Shown in pieces: positions 12,168 to 23,460 of a DNA stretch of 64,000 bases. Position 1 is the first letter of the stretch; every line of letters starts with the position of its first letter. The stretch is taken from contig JAMKCF010000019.1 of NCBI GenBank assembly GCA_023634235.1, positions 7,643,684 through 7,707,683 on the forward strand. The letters are read 5' to 3'. The notes under the pieces are model-generated. The model searched no databases. It saw only the letters and a program-made list of their open reading frames with translations, and had not been told where the DNA came from. The translations under genes were made by a program, and so were the position numbers. This DNA is from Pisaster brevispinus (Eukaryota; Echinodermata; Asteroidea; Forcipulatida; Asteriidae).

Positions 12168-12418
12168 GCGGTCGAGTTGGCGTAGTGGTATCTTTCCTTC
12201 AACCTAAGACCCCGGTTCAAATCCCGCCGGAGGCACTATGTGGGTTGGGTTTGTAGTCCGTACCCGATTGCGTGGGTTTTCCCTGAAATAATTCTCTGTG
12301 GTTTTCCCTTCCATATCTAAAGCTGAAATTTCCTTGTATTCTCTCCATTATAGTGATTAAGTTCGCTTTTCTGGGAATCCTTGACTTAACAACCAGAATT
12401 AATAAATAAATAAATACA
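12168..12418 (+). repeat. tRNA-derived SINE
   Basis: The 5' region has an RNA polymerase III A box (TGGCGTAGTGG, 12178-12188) and a B box (GGTTCAAATCC, 12214-12224) at tRNA-like spacing. An unrelated body follows (GTGGGTTTTCCCTGAAATAA, then GTGGTTTTCCCTTCC) and the 3' end is (AATA)n at about 12402-12416. This is the head-body-tail plan of a tRNA SINE rather than a tRNA gene, because no acceptor stem closes. Confidence 0.7.
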
Positions 12419-12419
12419 T

Positions 12420-14274
12420 TAACAGATCAATAATGCAATCTCCAGCTAGCTCACAATGGGAGTTTCATGAGGGGGGAATCAAATCAGGCCAATCTCAACA
12501 AACACCCCCCATGAATTGCGCAGTATTTATTTGTCCATACCGACTTTAACTTCAACTGGTGACGTGAAATACCAAGGCCATCAGTCACTCTCCAAGTTTA
12601 TAGTTTTCTCCCACTACGGAATTCGTTTCTGGTGGTGTTGTTGAGCTATCAAGCTTGCCTTCGCAATCCGCAAGTTGACGACTGTGCATCTTAGGTCATG
12701 CTGAGTGTGCAAAATGTCAATCTTATTTCGCGGTACCAACCACAATTGCGAAAATACAATTTCTATTTCCTTTCAACAATATTGAAATGGTGAATATATT
12801 TCACGAACACTTAACTATTGTTATTGTATCAGTTTGACATAGCCACGTTCCATGGTGTTCCTTGGTCCAATCTCATAGAGCTGCTTCAGCACGAAAGGTA
12901 TATAGCTAAGCACAAAACACGCTTACCAGAATAAGGTTACCAGCCAAAAAAAATATGGTATCCTGCTTATTTTTGCTTTGCATAAAATTGTTGAGCATTA
13001 TTTTCTATGAAATTGGGCCCAGCTGGTTTACACGAAGGCATGGTATCACAACCTTTGGTACAGCTAATACCGCCCAGCTTGTTTTTACTCTAAGCGCCCT
13101 AACGGATAATATTTTGCATTTTATCCAAAATTGTAACCGATCGTTGGTGTGATCGTTTGCAGCGTTGGAGAAAGTAAGGAAAATGTATAAACCCGTTTTG
13201 CACCTCTAAAGTAAAGAAATACAAGAATGAATGTTGTTAAGATTTTCACCATTTCGTTTTAACACATGGACATCTCCTTTTAACAAAATGGCCGCATTGC
13301 TACTACGTTTTATGTTATCCAAGGCCACGCCCAGCAAAGCCCCACGGTATACGGTATAAACCAGCCATGTTTATTTTCAGGATGTGACATGGGACATATC
13401 GTGTTAGTTCGTATAACAGCACTTGAATTCCTTCCCATATAACTTCCTCTCTAATTTCGGATGAATTATTTCAAATGATGCCAGTGCAGTGCGAAGGCGC
13501 GTGCTGGGGTCGCGGCACCGACCGACCCACATTCTAATCCCGTACCACGTGCATTTCATCTGTCAGGAGCGAACGTCGCATGGTATGTTAAGGTGAATAC
13601 CCAAACACGTAGAGCAAAAACATGGTGTACCGTATAAATTTCCCTAAAAACACACGCAAATTATGTGAGTTTTAAAGCAAGGAACTTTACCTTCATGTTA
13701 TTATACATGGAAAGCAGCAATATACCAGAAGTTGGTACTCTTAAAACCGGGCTTAGCCCAAAATAATTACTTCACAATGGTAATCGTGCGTCCACAGCCG
13801 TCAGGCTTATAGGGCTGTTTTCAGGATGTGCGTGCATTACGTCACATCGTTGCAAATTTTGGCTATAGGATGACGTAAATCTCAATTTGTGTTTCTCTCC
13901 ATGCATTAAAAAAAAAACTTGTTGAATTAAGCTTTGAAACAGTCTTAAAAAAATAAACAAAATAGCAAAACTGGAAAAACAGTTTCTGAGAGCATTACCT
14001 GCTTATACTTAAAAAGTCCTAAGCTCAAATCCCGTTCCGTAATTACAACAGAGAATCGCGTGATGCTCCGCGAGGGTGTGGGGTGCGGTTAAACTCCTTT
14101 AAGAAAGGCTTACATACTCTTTTACAAAAATTACTTACTAAAACGCAATCTTCAACCGTACAACATTATGATGTCAAACCAAACGGCCTTTTACAGCAAA
14201 TACGAACACGGTTGGGAAGTTTGGTTTCAGTTTGGTCTGGTACTGTGGAATCACACACGAACAAAGGGGAAATG
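12420..14274. other. Unassigned sequence
   Basis: Contains short frames on both strands only. No domain or convincing splice pair was seen. Confidence 0.35.
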
Positions 14275-14374
14275 NNNNNNNNNNNNNNNNNNNNNNNNNN
14301 NNNNNNNNNNNNNNNNNNNNNNNNNNNNNNNNNNNNNNNNNNNNNNNNNNNNNNNNNNNNNNNNNNNNNNNNNN
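14275..14374. other. Assembly gap of 100 N
   Basis: Exactly 100 unspecified bases. This is the usual placeholder for a gap of unknown length, so distances across it are not reliable. Confidence 0.95.
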
Positions 14375-15156
14375 TGTTTTCAGTGAAGTTTTACATAAAT
14401 AAATGTTCAACCTCATTGATGCTGGAAGGTTCAAAATAAAGTGAGATTTGTTGTATTCGGAAGAGGATTTCATCAAGTGATATTAAACTTGCAGAATGAT
14501 CACTCCACTGATGTTCGGTATCATTATTTTCTTCAATTTTTTCTTTCAACTATTGCTCAATTTGCAGGTTATGATGAGTCACTGGGATTTATTTTACTGT
14601 TACCAGTCAACATGTACTATGAAGATGGAACCACACTATTTCAGCACTCTTGTAAACCTAGACTATAAAAACATCAGCGTAAGTGTTTCAAGGTATGAAA
14701 CTTAACAGTATATTCTTTGATACTTGAGTACAATGTCTATTTACCTTAACTTGAAGACGTACATTTAGATGAGGCTCTGGTAATTGTTGGCATCAAATAA
14801 CAAATAATTTTGTCGAGGTTGATGGAATTACACTAAGTCAAATATGTACACACCTAAAAGTCATGTTGTCTCTAGCCTGCTTAAATCTAAAACTGTAACA
14901 TCTTTAATTTAACGATAGTGTTTTTTGTTTTTTTCTGGATCATATAGGATGAACACACTCATACAATTTGCAGTTGGTTACGTCAAGATTCTGAGTTACC
15001 TTATGCAGTGCCAGGGCAACTATTGCTTTACCAACGTTTTTCTGAAGGACTGTTTCTTCATGACGACTACCCTCGTAAAACTGGGAACTATGTTTGTCCC
15101 CATGGCGGAAACTTTCAACTCGGAATGAAGTCGTAACTCATTCACAATTGTCAACT
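14375..15156. other. Unassigned sequence
   Basis: Short AT-rich frames on the plus strand only; none recognisable. Confidence 0.35.
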
Positions 15157-15470
15157 TACTTGTAATGAGGTACTTCATTACAAGTATGTAGACAGAATAC
15201 ATGTACAGCTTGTAACGAGGTACTTCCTTACAAGTACATGTATTCACATGAAAGATTGCATGTTTGTAATGAGGTACTGCATTACAATCGTGCAATATTA
15301 ACATGCTTGCAATGAAGTACCTCAATGCAAGTATGTTAAAGTTTCATGCGTGTAATGAAGTACCTCATTACAAACATGAAACATGTTAAGTTACTTTGTA
15401 ATGCATTGGCTCATTACAAAATATGAAACAATGTAAGGTTATTTGTAATGAAGTTAACTCATTACAAGTA
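15157..15470. repeat. Tandem array of about seven hairpin palindromes
   Basis: A palindrome of the form TTGTAATGARGTACYTCATTACAA occurs at about 15159, 15209, 15263, 15306, 15350, 15395 and 15441, at 43-54 bp spacing, with a degenerate eighth at 15121-15150. Substitutions often occur in both arms of the same unit (for example TTGCAATGAAGTACCTCAATGCAA at 15307), so pairing is kept while sequence changes. The spacers share ATG-rich words such as ACATG and CATGAAA. No coding frame is kept through the array. Confidence 0.75.
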
Positions 15471-16167
15471 TGAATACAACAAGCTTGTTAGGGATTGTGT
15501 TTGAGCGCTGGTTATAACTAATAAAGTAGCATGTTGAATTATGACTCAAATATGATGGGTAAAATTTGTTGTCAAACTGATGTATGTAGCAACACACTGC
15601 TTTCATAGTGGTCTGTTTTTCTAAGTATTATCTTTTTAGTATGAATCTCTTTACTAATTTGTAATTTGGAGTATTTTCTTTAGCAATGCACAACTCGTTA
15701 CTTTTATACTATATGTATTTCATTCTATCAATGCTCATTAACTAGTATGTACAGTAAGTCTGAAGGTTCAGTGAGTTTTTTCATGACACGAACCTGGTTT
15801 TGAATTAGTTTTTATTATATTGGGTTCAGTAAGTCTTTTACAAGGTTTTATAACAAACATGCAACTGTTTTATGTAGTAGTTGAGAGTACTCATTAAACA
15901 ATTTTGTTTTAATACAAATGATTATGACACGTATCTGGTGGTGGATGTGGCATACTAAGATCATTGATTCTAGTTGAAATTATTTACAAGTATCTGTTGT
16001 GGGGTGGGAGATGACAACCTTCACGTGGTCCACCCTGTTTCCGACTGATGTCATCAAACCAATCTTTGTATATAAAGTACCGGTAAGTTTAAAGGTTCAA
16101 ATAAATAATCAATACACTGTTGATGATGTGAAACAAGAAACAACTGAATGTACACTATGTAAAAGTC
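15471..16167. other. Unassigned AT-rich sequence
   Basis: No gene or repeat structure was recognised between the palindrome array and the 87-bp repeats. Confidence 0.4.
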
Positions 16168-16495
16168 GATGTCCTTTGTCCTATGTCCTATTGTGATGTT
16201 AATTTCCATTGTATTCCAAAACTACCCAACAGGCCTTTGTCCTTTGTCCTATTGTAATCTAAATTTCCATCATAATCAAAAACTGCGAGATGCCTTTGTC
16301 CTACTGTTTTTAAAAACAAAGCTTTGTCCTTTGTCCTATTGTAATCTAAATTTCCATCATAATCAAAAACTGCGAGATGCCTTTGTCCTATTGTTTTCAA
16401 AAACAAAGCTTTGTCCTTTGTCCTATTGTAATCTAAATTTCCATCATAATCAAAAACTGCGAGATGCCTTTGTCCTATTGTTATGCAAATTTGTT
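16168..16495. repeat. 87-bp tandem repeat, about 3.5 copies
   Basis: Units beginning CTTTGTCCTTTGTCCTATTG start at 16235, 16322 and 16409, exactly 87 bp apart, with a diverged partial unit from about 16168. Each contains TTTCCATCATAATCAAAAAC and GCGAGATGCC. The last unit breaks off at 16484 and the 7-bp satellite starts about 15 bp later. Confidence 0.85.
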
Positions 16496-16499
16496 AATG

Positions 16500-17204
16500 A
16501 AGTGCGAAGTGCGAAGTGCGAAGTGCGAAGTGCGAAGTGCGAAGTGCGAAGTGCGAAGTGCGAAGTGCGAAGTGCGAAGTGCGAAGTGCGAAGTGCGAAG
16601 TGCGAAGTGCGAAGTGCGAAGTGCGAAGTGCGAAGTGCGAAGTGCGAAGTGCGAAGTGCGAAGTGCGAAGTGCGAAGTGCGAAGTGCGAAGTGCGAAGTG
16701 CGAAGTGCGAAGTGCGAAGTGCGAAGTGCGAAGTGCGAAGTGCGAAGTGCGAAGTGCGAAGTGCGAAGTGCGAAGTGCGAAGTGCGAAGTGCGAAGTGCG
16801 AAGTGCGAAGTGCGAAGTGCGAAGTGCGAAGTGCGAAGTGCGAAGTGCGAAGTGCGAAGTGCGAAGTGCGAAGTGCGAAGTGCGAAGTGCGAAGTGCGAA
16901 GTGCGAAGTGCGAAGTGCGAAGTGCGAAGTGCGAAGTGCGAAGTGCGAAGTGCGAAGTGCGAAGTGCGAAGTGCGAAGTGCGAAGTGCGAAGTGCGAAGT
17001 GCGAAGTGCGAAGTGCGAAGTGCGAAGTGCGAAGTGCGAAGTGCGAAGTGCGAAGTGCGAAGTGCGAAGTGCGAAGTGCGAAGTGCAAAGTGCGAAGTGC
17101 GAAGTGCGAAGTGCGAAGTGCGAAGTGCGAAGTGCGAAGTGCGAAGTGCGAAGTGCGAAGTGCGAAGTGCGAAGTGCGAAGTGCGAAGTGCGAAGTGCAA
17201 AGTG
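16500..17204. repeat. Heptanucleotide satellite, domain 1: (GTGCGAA)n
   Basis: About 100 nearly perfect copies. One internal unit at about 17085 reads GTGCAAA, the variant that fills the next domain. Each unit contains one CpG, so CpGs are spaced every 7 bp. Because 7 is not a multiple of 3 and the unit has no stop in any phase, all frames read through; the conceptual peptide is a KCEVRSA heptad and is not evidence of a protein. Confidence 0.95.
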
Positions 17205-20200
17205 CGAAAGTGCAAAGTGCAAAGTGCAAAGTGCAAAGTGCAAAGTGCAAAGTGCAAAGTGCAAAGTGCAAAGTGCAAAGTGCAAAGTGCAAAGTGCAAA
17301 GTGCAAAGTGCAAAGTGCAAAGTGCAAAGTGCAAAGTGCAAAGTGCAAAGTGCAAAGTGCAAAGTGCAAAGTGCAAAGTGCAAAGTGCAAAGTGCAAAGT
17401 GCAAAGTGCAAAGTGCAAAGTGCAAAGTGCAAAGTGCAAAGTGCAAAGTGCAAAGTGCAAAGTGCAAAGTGCAAAGTGCAAAGTGCAAAGTGCAAAGTGC
17501 AAAGTGCAAAGTGCAAAGTGCAAAGTGCAAAGTGCAAAGTGCAAAGTGCAAAGTGCAAAGTGCAAAGTGCAAAGTGCAAAGTGCAAAGTGCAAAGTGCAA
17601 AGTGCAAAGTGCAAAGTGCAAAGTGCAAAGTGCAAAGTGCAAAGTGCAAAGTGCAAAGTGCAAAGTGCAAAGTGCAAAGTGCAAAGTGCAAAGTGCAAAG
17701 TGCAAAGTGCAAAGTGCAAAGTGCAAAGTGCAAAGTGCAAAGTGCAAAGTGCAAAGTGCAAAGTGCAAAGTGCAAAGTGCAAAGTGCAAAGTGCAAAGTG
17801 CAAAGTGCAAAGTGCAAAGTGCAAAGTGCAAAGTGCAAAGTGCAAAGTGCAAAGTGCAAAGTGCAAAGTGCAAAGTGCAAAGTGCAAAGTGCAAAGTGCA
17901 AAGTGCAAAGTGCAAAGTGCAAAGTGCAAAGTGCAAAGTGCAAAGTGCAAAGTGCAAAGTGCAAAGTGCAAAGTGCAAAGTGCAAAGTGCAAAGTGCAAA
18001 GTGCAAAGTGCAAAGTGCAAAGTGCAAAGTGCAAAGTGCAAAGTGCAAAGTGCAAAGTGCAAAGTGCAAAGTGCAAAGTGCAAAGTGCAAAGTGCAAAGT
18101 GCAAAGTGCAAAGTGCAAAGTGCAAAGTGCAAAGTGCAAAGTGCAAAGTGCAAAGTGCAAAGTGCAAAGTGCAAAGTGCAAAGTGCAAAGTGCAAAGTGC
18201 AAAGTGCAAAGTGCAAAGTGCAAAGTGCAAAGTGCAAAGTGCAAAGTGCAAAGTGCAAAGTGCAAAGTGCAAAGTGCAAAGTGCAAAGTGCAAAGTGCAA
18301 AGTGCAAAGTGCAAAGTGCAAAGTGCAAAGTGCAAAGTGCAAAGTGCAAAGTGCAAAGTGCAAAGTGCAAAGTGCAAAGTGCAAAGTGCAAAGTGCAAAG
18401 TGCAAAGTGCAAAGTGCAAAGTGCAAAGTGCAAAGTGCAAAGTGCAAAGTGCAAAGTGCAAAGTGCAAAGTGCAAAGTGCAAAGTGCAAAGTGCAAAGTG
18501 CAAAGTGCAAAGTGCAAAGTGCAAAGTGCAAAGTGCAAAGTGCAAAGTGCAAAGTGCAAAGTGCAAAGTGCAAAGTGCAAAGTGCAAAGTGCAAAGTGCA
18601 AAGTGCAAAGTGCAAAGTGCAAAGTGCAAAGTGCAAAGTGCAAAGTGCAAAGTGCAAAGTGCAAAGTGCAAAGTGCAAAGTGCAAAGTGCAAAGTGCAAA
18701 GTGCAAAGTGCAAAGTGCAAAGTGCAAAGTGCAAAGTGCAAAGTGCAAAGTGCAAAGTGCAAAGTGCAAAGTGCAAAGTGCAAAGTGCAAAGTGCAAAGT
18801 GCAAAGTGCAAAGTGCAAAGTGCAAAGTGCAAAGTGCAAAGTGCAAAGTGCAAAGTGCAAAGTGCAAAGTGCAAAGTGCAAAGTGCAAAGTGCAAAGTGC
18901 AAAGTGCAAAGTGCAAAGTGCAAAGTGCAAAGTGCAAAGTGCAAAGTGCAAAGTGCAAAGTGCAAAGTGCAAAGTGCAAAGTGCAAAGTGCAAAGTGCAA
19001 AGTGCAAAGTGCAAAGTGCAAAGTGCAAAGTGCAAAGTGCAAAGTGCAAAGTGCAAAGTGCAAAGTGCAAAGTGCAAAGTGCAAAGTGCAAAGTGCAAAG
19101 TGCAAAGTGCAAAGTGCAAAGTGCAAAGTGCAAAGTGCAAAGTGCAAAGTGCAAAGTGCAAAGTGCAAAGTGCAAAGTGCAAAGTGCAAAGTGCAAAGTG
19201 CAAAGTGCAAAGTGCAAAGTGCAAAGTGCAAAGTGCAAAGTGCAAAGTGCAAAGTGCAAAGTGCAAAGTGCAAAGTGCAAAGTGCAAAGTGCAAAGTGCA
19301 AAGTGCAAAGTGCAAAGTGCAAAGTGCAAAGTGCAAAGTGCAAAGTGCAAAGTGCAAAGTGCAAAGTGCAAAGTGCAAAGTGCAAAGTGCAAAGTGCAAA
19401 GTGCAAAGTGCAAAGTGCAAAGTGCAAAGTGCAAAGTGCAAAGTGCAAAGTGCAAAGTGCAAAGTGCAAAGTGCAAAGTGCAAAGTGCACAAGTGCAAAG
19501 TGCAAAGTGCAAAGTGCAAAGTGCAAAGTGCAAAGTGCAAAGTGCAAAGTGCAAAGTGCAAAGTGCAAAGTGCAAAGTGCAAAGTGCAAAGTGCAAAGTG
19601 CAAAGTGCAAAGTGCAAAGTGCAAAGTGCAAAGTGCAAAGTGCAAAGTGCAAAGTGCAAAGTGCAAAGTGCAAAGTGCAAAGTGCAAAGTGCAAAGTGCA
19701 AAGTGCAAAGTGCAAAGTGCAAAGTGCAAAGTGCAAAGTGCAAAGTGCAAAGTGCAAAGTGCAAAGTGCAAAGTGCAAAGTGCAAAGTGCAAAGTGCAAA
19801 GTGCAAAGTGCAAAGTGCAAAGTGCAAAGTGCAAAGTGCAAAGTGCAAAGTGCAAAGTGCAAAGTGCAAAGTGCAAAGTGCAAAGTGCAAAGTGCAAAGT
19901 GCAAAGTGCAAAGTGCAAAGTGCAAAGTGCAAAGTGCAAAGTGCAAAGTGCAAAGTGCAAAGTGCAAAGTGCAAAGTGCAAAGTGCAAAGTGCAAAGTGC
20001 AAAGTGCAAAGTGCAAAGTGCAAAGTGCAAAGTGCAAAGTGCAAAGTGCAAAGTGCAAAGTGCAAAGTGCAAAGTGCAAAGTGCAAAGTGCAAAGTGCAA
20101 AGTGCAAAGTGCAAAGTGCAAAGTGCAAAGTGCAAAGTGCAAAGTGCAAAGTGCAAAGTGCAAAGTGCAAAGTGCAAAGTGCAAAGTGCAAAGTGCAAAG

Positions 20201-21030
20201 TGCAAAGTGCAAAGTGCAAAGTGCAAAGTGCAAAGTGCAAAGTGCAAAGTGCAAAGTGCAAAGTGCAAAGTGCAAAGTGCAAAAGTGCAAAGTGCAAAGT
20301 GCAAAGTGCAAAGTGCAAAGTGCAAAGTGCAAAGTGCAAAGTGCAAAGTGCAAAGTGCAAAGTGCAAAGTGCAAAGTGCAAAGTGCAAAGTGCAAAGTGC
20401 AAAGTGCAAAGTGCAAAGTGCAAAGTGCAAAGTGCAAAGTGCAAAGTGCAAAGTGCAAAGTGCAAAGTGCAAAGTGCAAAGTGCAAAGTGCAAAGTGCAA
20501 AGTGCAAAGTGCAAAGTGCAAAGTGCAAAGTGCAAAGTGCAAAGTGCAAAGTGCAAAGTGCAAAGTGCAAAGTGCAAAGTGCAAAGTGCAAAAGTGCAAA
20601 GTGCAAAGTGCAAGTGCAAAGTGCAAAGTGCAAAAGTGCAAAGTGCAAAGTGCAAAGTGCAAAGAGCAAAGTGCACAAGTGCAAAGTGCAAAGTGCCAAA
20701 GTGCAAAGTGCAAAGTGCAAAGTGCAAAGTGCAAAAGTGCAAAGTGCAAAGAGATGCAAAGTGCAAAGTGCAAAGTGCAAAGTGCAAAGTGCACAGTGCA
20801 AAGTGCAAAGTGGCAAAGTGCAAAGTGCAAAGTGCAAAGTGCAAAGTGCAAAGTGCAAAGTGCAAAGAGCAAAGATGCAAAGTGCAAAGTGCAAAGTGCA
20901 AAGTGCAAAGTGCAAAGTGCAAAGTGCAAAGTGCAAAGTGCAAAGTGCAAAGTGCAAAGTGCAAAGTGCAAAGTGCAAAGTGCAAAGTGCAAAGTGCAAA
21001 GTGGCAAAGAGCCGTGCAAAGTGCAAAGTG
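17205..21030. repeat. Heptanucleotide satellite, domain 2: (GTGCAAA)n
   Basis: About 545 copies, almost invariant up to about 20590. Isolated single-base insertions or changes occur at about 19489 (GTGCACAA) and 20281. From about 20590 to 21030 the array becomes irregular, with many indels and odd units such as GAGATGCAAA and GTGGCAAA. It differs from domain 1 by the loss of its only CpG (GCGA to GCAA). Confidence 0.95.
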
Positions 21031-22382
21031 CAACGTGCAACGTGCAACGTGCAACGTGCAACGTGCAAAGTGCAAAAGTGCAACGTGCAACGTGCAACGT
21101 GCAACGTGCAACGTGCAACGTGCAACGTGCAACGTGCAACGTGCAACGTGCAACGTGCAACGTGCAACGTGCAACGTGCAACGTGCAACGTGCAACGTGC
21201 AACGTGCAACGTGCAACGTGCAACGTGCAACGTGCAACGTGCAACGTGCAACGTGCAACGTGCAACGTGCAACGTGCAACGTGCAACGTGCAACGTGCAA
21301 CGTGCAACGTGCAACGTGCAACGTGCAACGTGCAACGTGCAACGTGCAACGTGCAACGTGCAACGTGCAACGTGCAACGTGCAACGTGCAACGTGCAACG
21401 TGCAACGTGCAACGTGCAACGCACGTGCAACGTGAACGTGCAACGTGCAACGTGCAACGTGCAACGTGCACGTGCAACGTGCAACGTGCAACGTGCAACG
21501 TGCAACGTGCAACGTGCAACGTGCAACGTGCAACGTGCAACGTGCAACGTGCAACGTGCAACGTGCAACGTGCAACGTGCAACGTGCAACGTGCAACGTG
21601 CAACGTGCAACGTTGCAACGTGCAACGTGGCAACGTGCAACGTGCAACGTCGTGCAACGTGCAACGTGCAACGTGCAACGTGCAACGTGCAACGTGGCTA
21701 CGTGCAACGTGCAACGTGCAACGTGCAACGTGCAACGTGCAACGTGCAACGTGCAACGGTGCAACGTGCAACGTGCAACGTGCAACGTGCAACGTGCAAC
21801 GTGCAACGTGCAACGTGCAACGTGCAACGTGCAACGTGCAACGTGCAACGTGCAACGTGCAACGTGCAACGTGGCAACGTGCAACGTGCAACGTGCAACG
21901 TGCAACGTGCAACGTGCAACGTGCAACGTGCAACGTGCAACGTGCAACGTGCAACGTGCAACGTGCAACGAACGTGCAACGTGCAACGTGCAACGTGGCA
22001 ACGTGCAACGTGCAACGTGCAACGTGCAACGTGCAACGTGCAACGTGCAACGTGCAACGTGCAACGTGCAACGTGCAACGTGCAACGTGCAACGTGCAAC
22101 GTGCAACGTGCAACGTGCAACGTGCAACGTGCAACGTGCAACGTGCAACGTGCAACGTGCAACGTGCAACGTGCAACGTGCAACGTGCAACGTGCAACGT
22201 GCAACGTGCAACGTGCAACGTGCAACGTGCAACGTGCAAACGTGCAACGTGCAACGTGCAACGTGCAACGTGCAACGTGCAACGTGCAACGTGCAACGTG
22301 CAACGTGCAACGTGCAACGTGCAACGTGCAACGTGCAACGTGCAACGTGCAACGTGCAACGTGCAACGTGCAACGTGCAACG
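21030..22382. repeat. Heptanucleotide satellite, domain 3: (GTGCAAC)n
   Basis: About 190 copies with scattered one-base indels. A few GTGCAAA units persist at the boundary (21066-21080). The final C restores a CpG across each unit junction (AACGTGC). The array ends abruptly at GGCCTTTCCC. Confidence 0.95.
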
Positions 22383-22414
22383 GCCTTTCCCTACTATCTC
22401 TACTATTTTGGAAA

Positions 22415-22448
22415 CTACTTTTTTGGAAACTACTAGTTTGGAAACTCT
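22415..22448. repeat. Short degenerate repeat TTGGAAACTACT
   Basis: The motif TTGGAAACT occurs three times within about 50 bp directly after the satellite, at roughly 16-17-bp steps. This is a minor tandem repeat at the array edge. Confidence 0.55.
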
Positions 22449-22463
22449 CATAGGTATCTTCGA

Positions 22464-22530
22464 CCTGACCTTTGACCCCTGACCTTTGACCTTTGACCTG
22501 ACCCGTGAACTTTGACCTTTGACCCTTTAA
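22464..22530 (-). repeat. Cluster of TGACCTTTGACC direct repeats (DR1-like)
   Basis: Read on the minus strand, RGGTCA-type hexamers follow one another with mostly 1-bp spacing, including two perfect AGGTCAAAGGTCA copies. This is the DR1 consensus bound by HNF4, RXR heterodimers and COUP-TF in animals. Tandem duplication of a short word could produce the same pattern, so binding is not implied. Confidence 0.6.
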
Positions 22531-22859
22531 AACGTTTATAGTACAGTTTGCATAGGGTCATATTCTTTTTAAATTATGGACTCAAAAAAAGGACTCTTTT
22601 TTACCACTGGTCATTTATTTCTTTTTCTTTATTTCTATGACTCTTTTTAAGCAACACAAATGTACTTTATTACAACTGTTAACATTCAGGTTAACATCAA
22701 TATTTAACCACAAATTCTAACTGTTTAGTTTCAAGTTTAACCTTCAAAATTACTTTAGTTTTTACGTAAACTGCTTACTGTTTAAATACATTATTAACTT
22801 TCAAATGACCTTAATTTTTTACGCAAACTTTACATACAAGTTCAAACATTAAAAAATGA

Positions 22860-23460
22860 GCGGTTTGAATGTTAAAGAGGGAGAGAGTTAACAAGGAAAA
22901 GGCTTGAAGTGGTAAATAAATGCAAGGATGGAAGTGATAAATAAATGCAAGGCTTGCAAGGATGAATCGTGATAAAAAACATTGAGGGAAGTGGTAAATA
23001 AACACAAGGATGGATCGTGACGATTAAACACAAGGAGAGAAGTAGTGAATAAACGCAAGGATGGAAAGGATTATTAAATTCAAGGAGAGAATTGGTAAAT
23101 AAATGCTAGGAGGGAAGTGGAGGATGGAAGTGGTAAACAAACGCAGGAAGGGAAGTGGTAAATAAATGCATGGATGGATCATGCCTATTAAATACAAGGA
23201 GGGAAGTGGTAATTAAATGCAAGAATGGAAGTGGTAAACAAACGCAGGGAGGGAAGTGGTAAATAAATGCATGGATGGATCATGCCTATTAAACACAAGG
23301 AGGGAAGTGGTAAATAAATGCACAGAGAGAAGTAATTAAATGCAAAAATGGAAGAGGTATTCAAACGCAGGGAGGGAAGTTAAATGAACGCAAGGATGGA
23401 AGTTTTGAATAAGTGCAAGGATGGAAGTGATCATTAAAAGCATGGATGGACATTATAAGT
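22860..23460. repeat. Degenerate minisatellite of about 28-33 bp
   Basis: The words GGAAGTGGTAAATAAA, GCAAGGATGGA and ACAAGGAGGGAAG recur through about 600 bp with variable spacing. No reading frame spans it on the plus strand. Confidence 0.75.

Noticed and set aside
14083..14476. ORFs crossing 14275-14374
   Set aside because: They read through a run of N and have no meaning.
15157..15470. CRISPR array, because palindromic repeats are regularly spaced
   Set aside because: Spacers are not unique, repeat sequence varies between units, there are no cas genes, and the genome is animal.
17205..21030. miRNA-seed sponge: AAAGTGC is the miR-17 family seed and the opposite strand carries GCACTTT sites
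   Set aside because: The match is a property of a 7-bp repeat, and the miR-17 family is known from vertebrates; there is no evidence of transcription.
21030..22382. Hypoxia-response array, because each GTGCAAC junction creates ACGTG
   Set aside because: The motif arises automatically from the repeat unit; no gene next to it or chromatin evidence supports regulation.
16500..22382. Telomeric or interstitial telomere repeat
   Set aside because: The units GTGCGAA, GTGCAAA and GTGCAAC do not match TTAGGG or known telomere variants, and the array is internal to the window.
16169..22453. Giant ORFs of 1,600-2,090 codons on both strands
   Set aside because: They are produced by a stop-free 7-bp repeat read in all phases; the peptide is a pure heptad with no domain and the frames on both strands are equally open.
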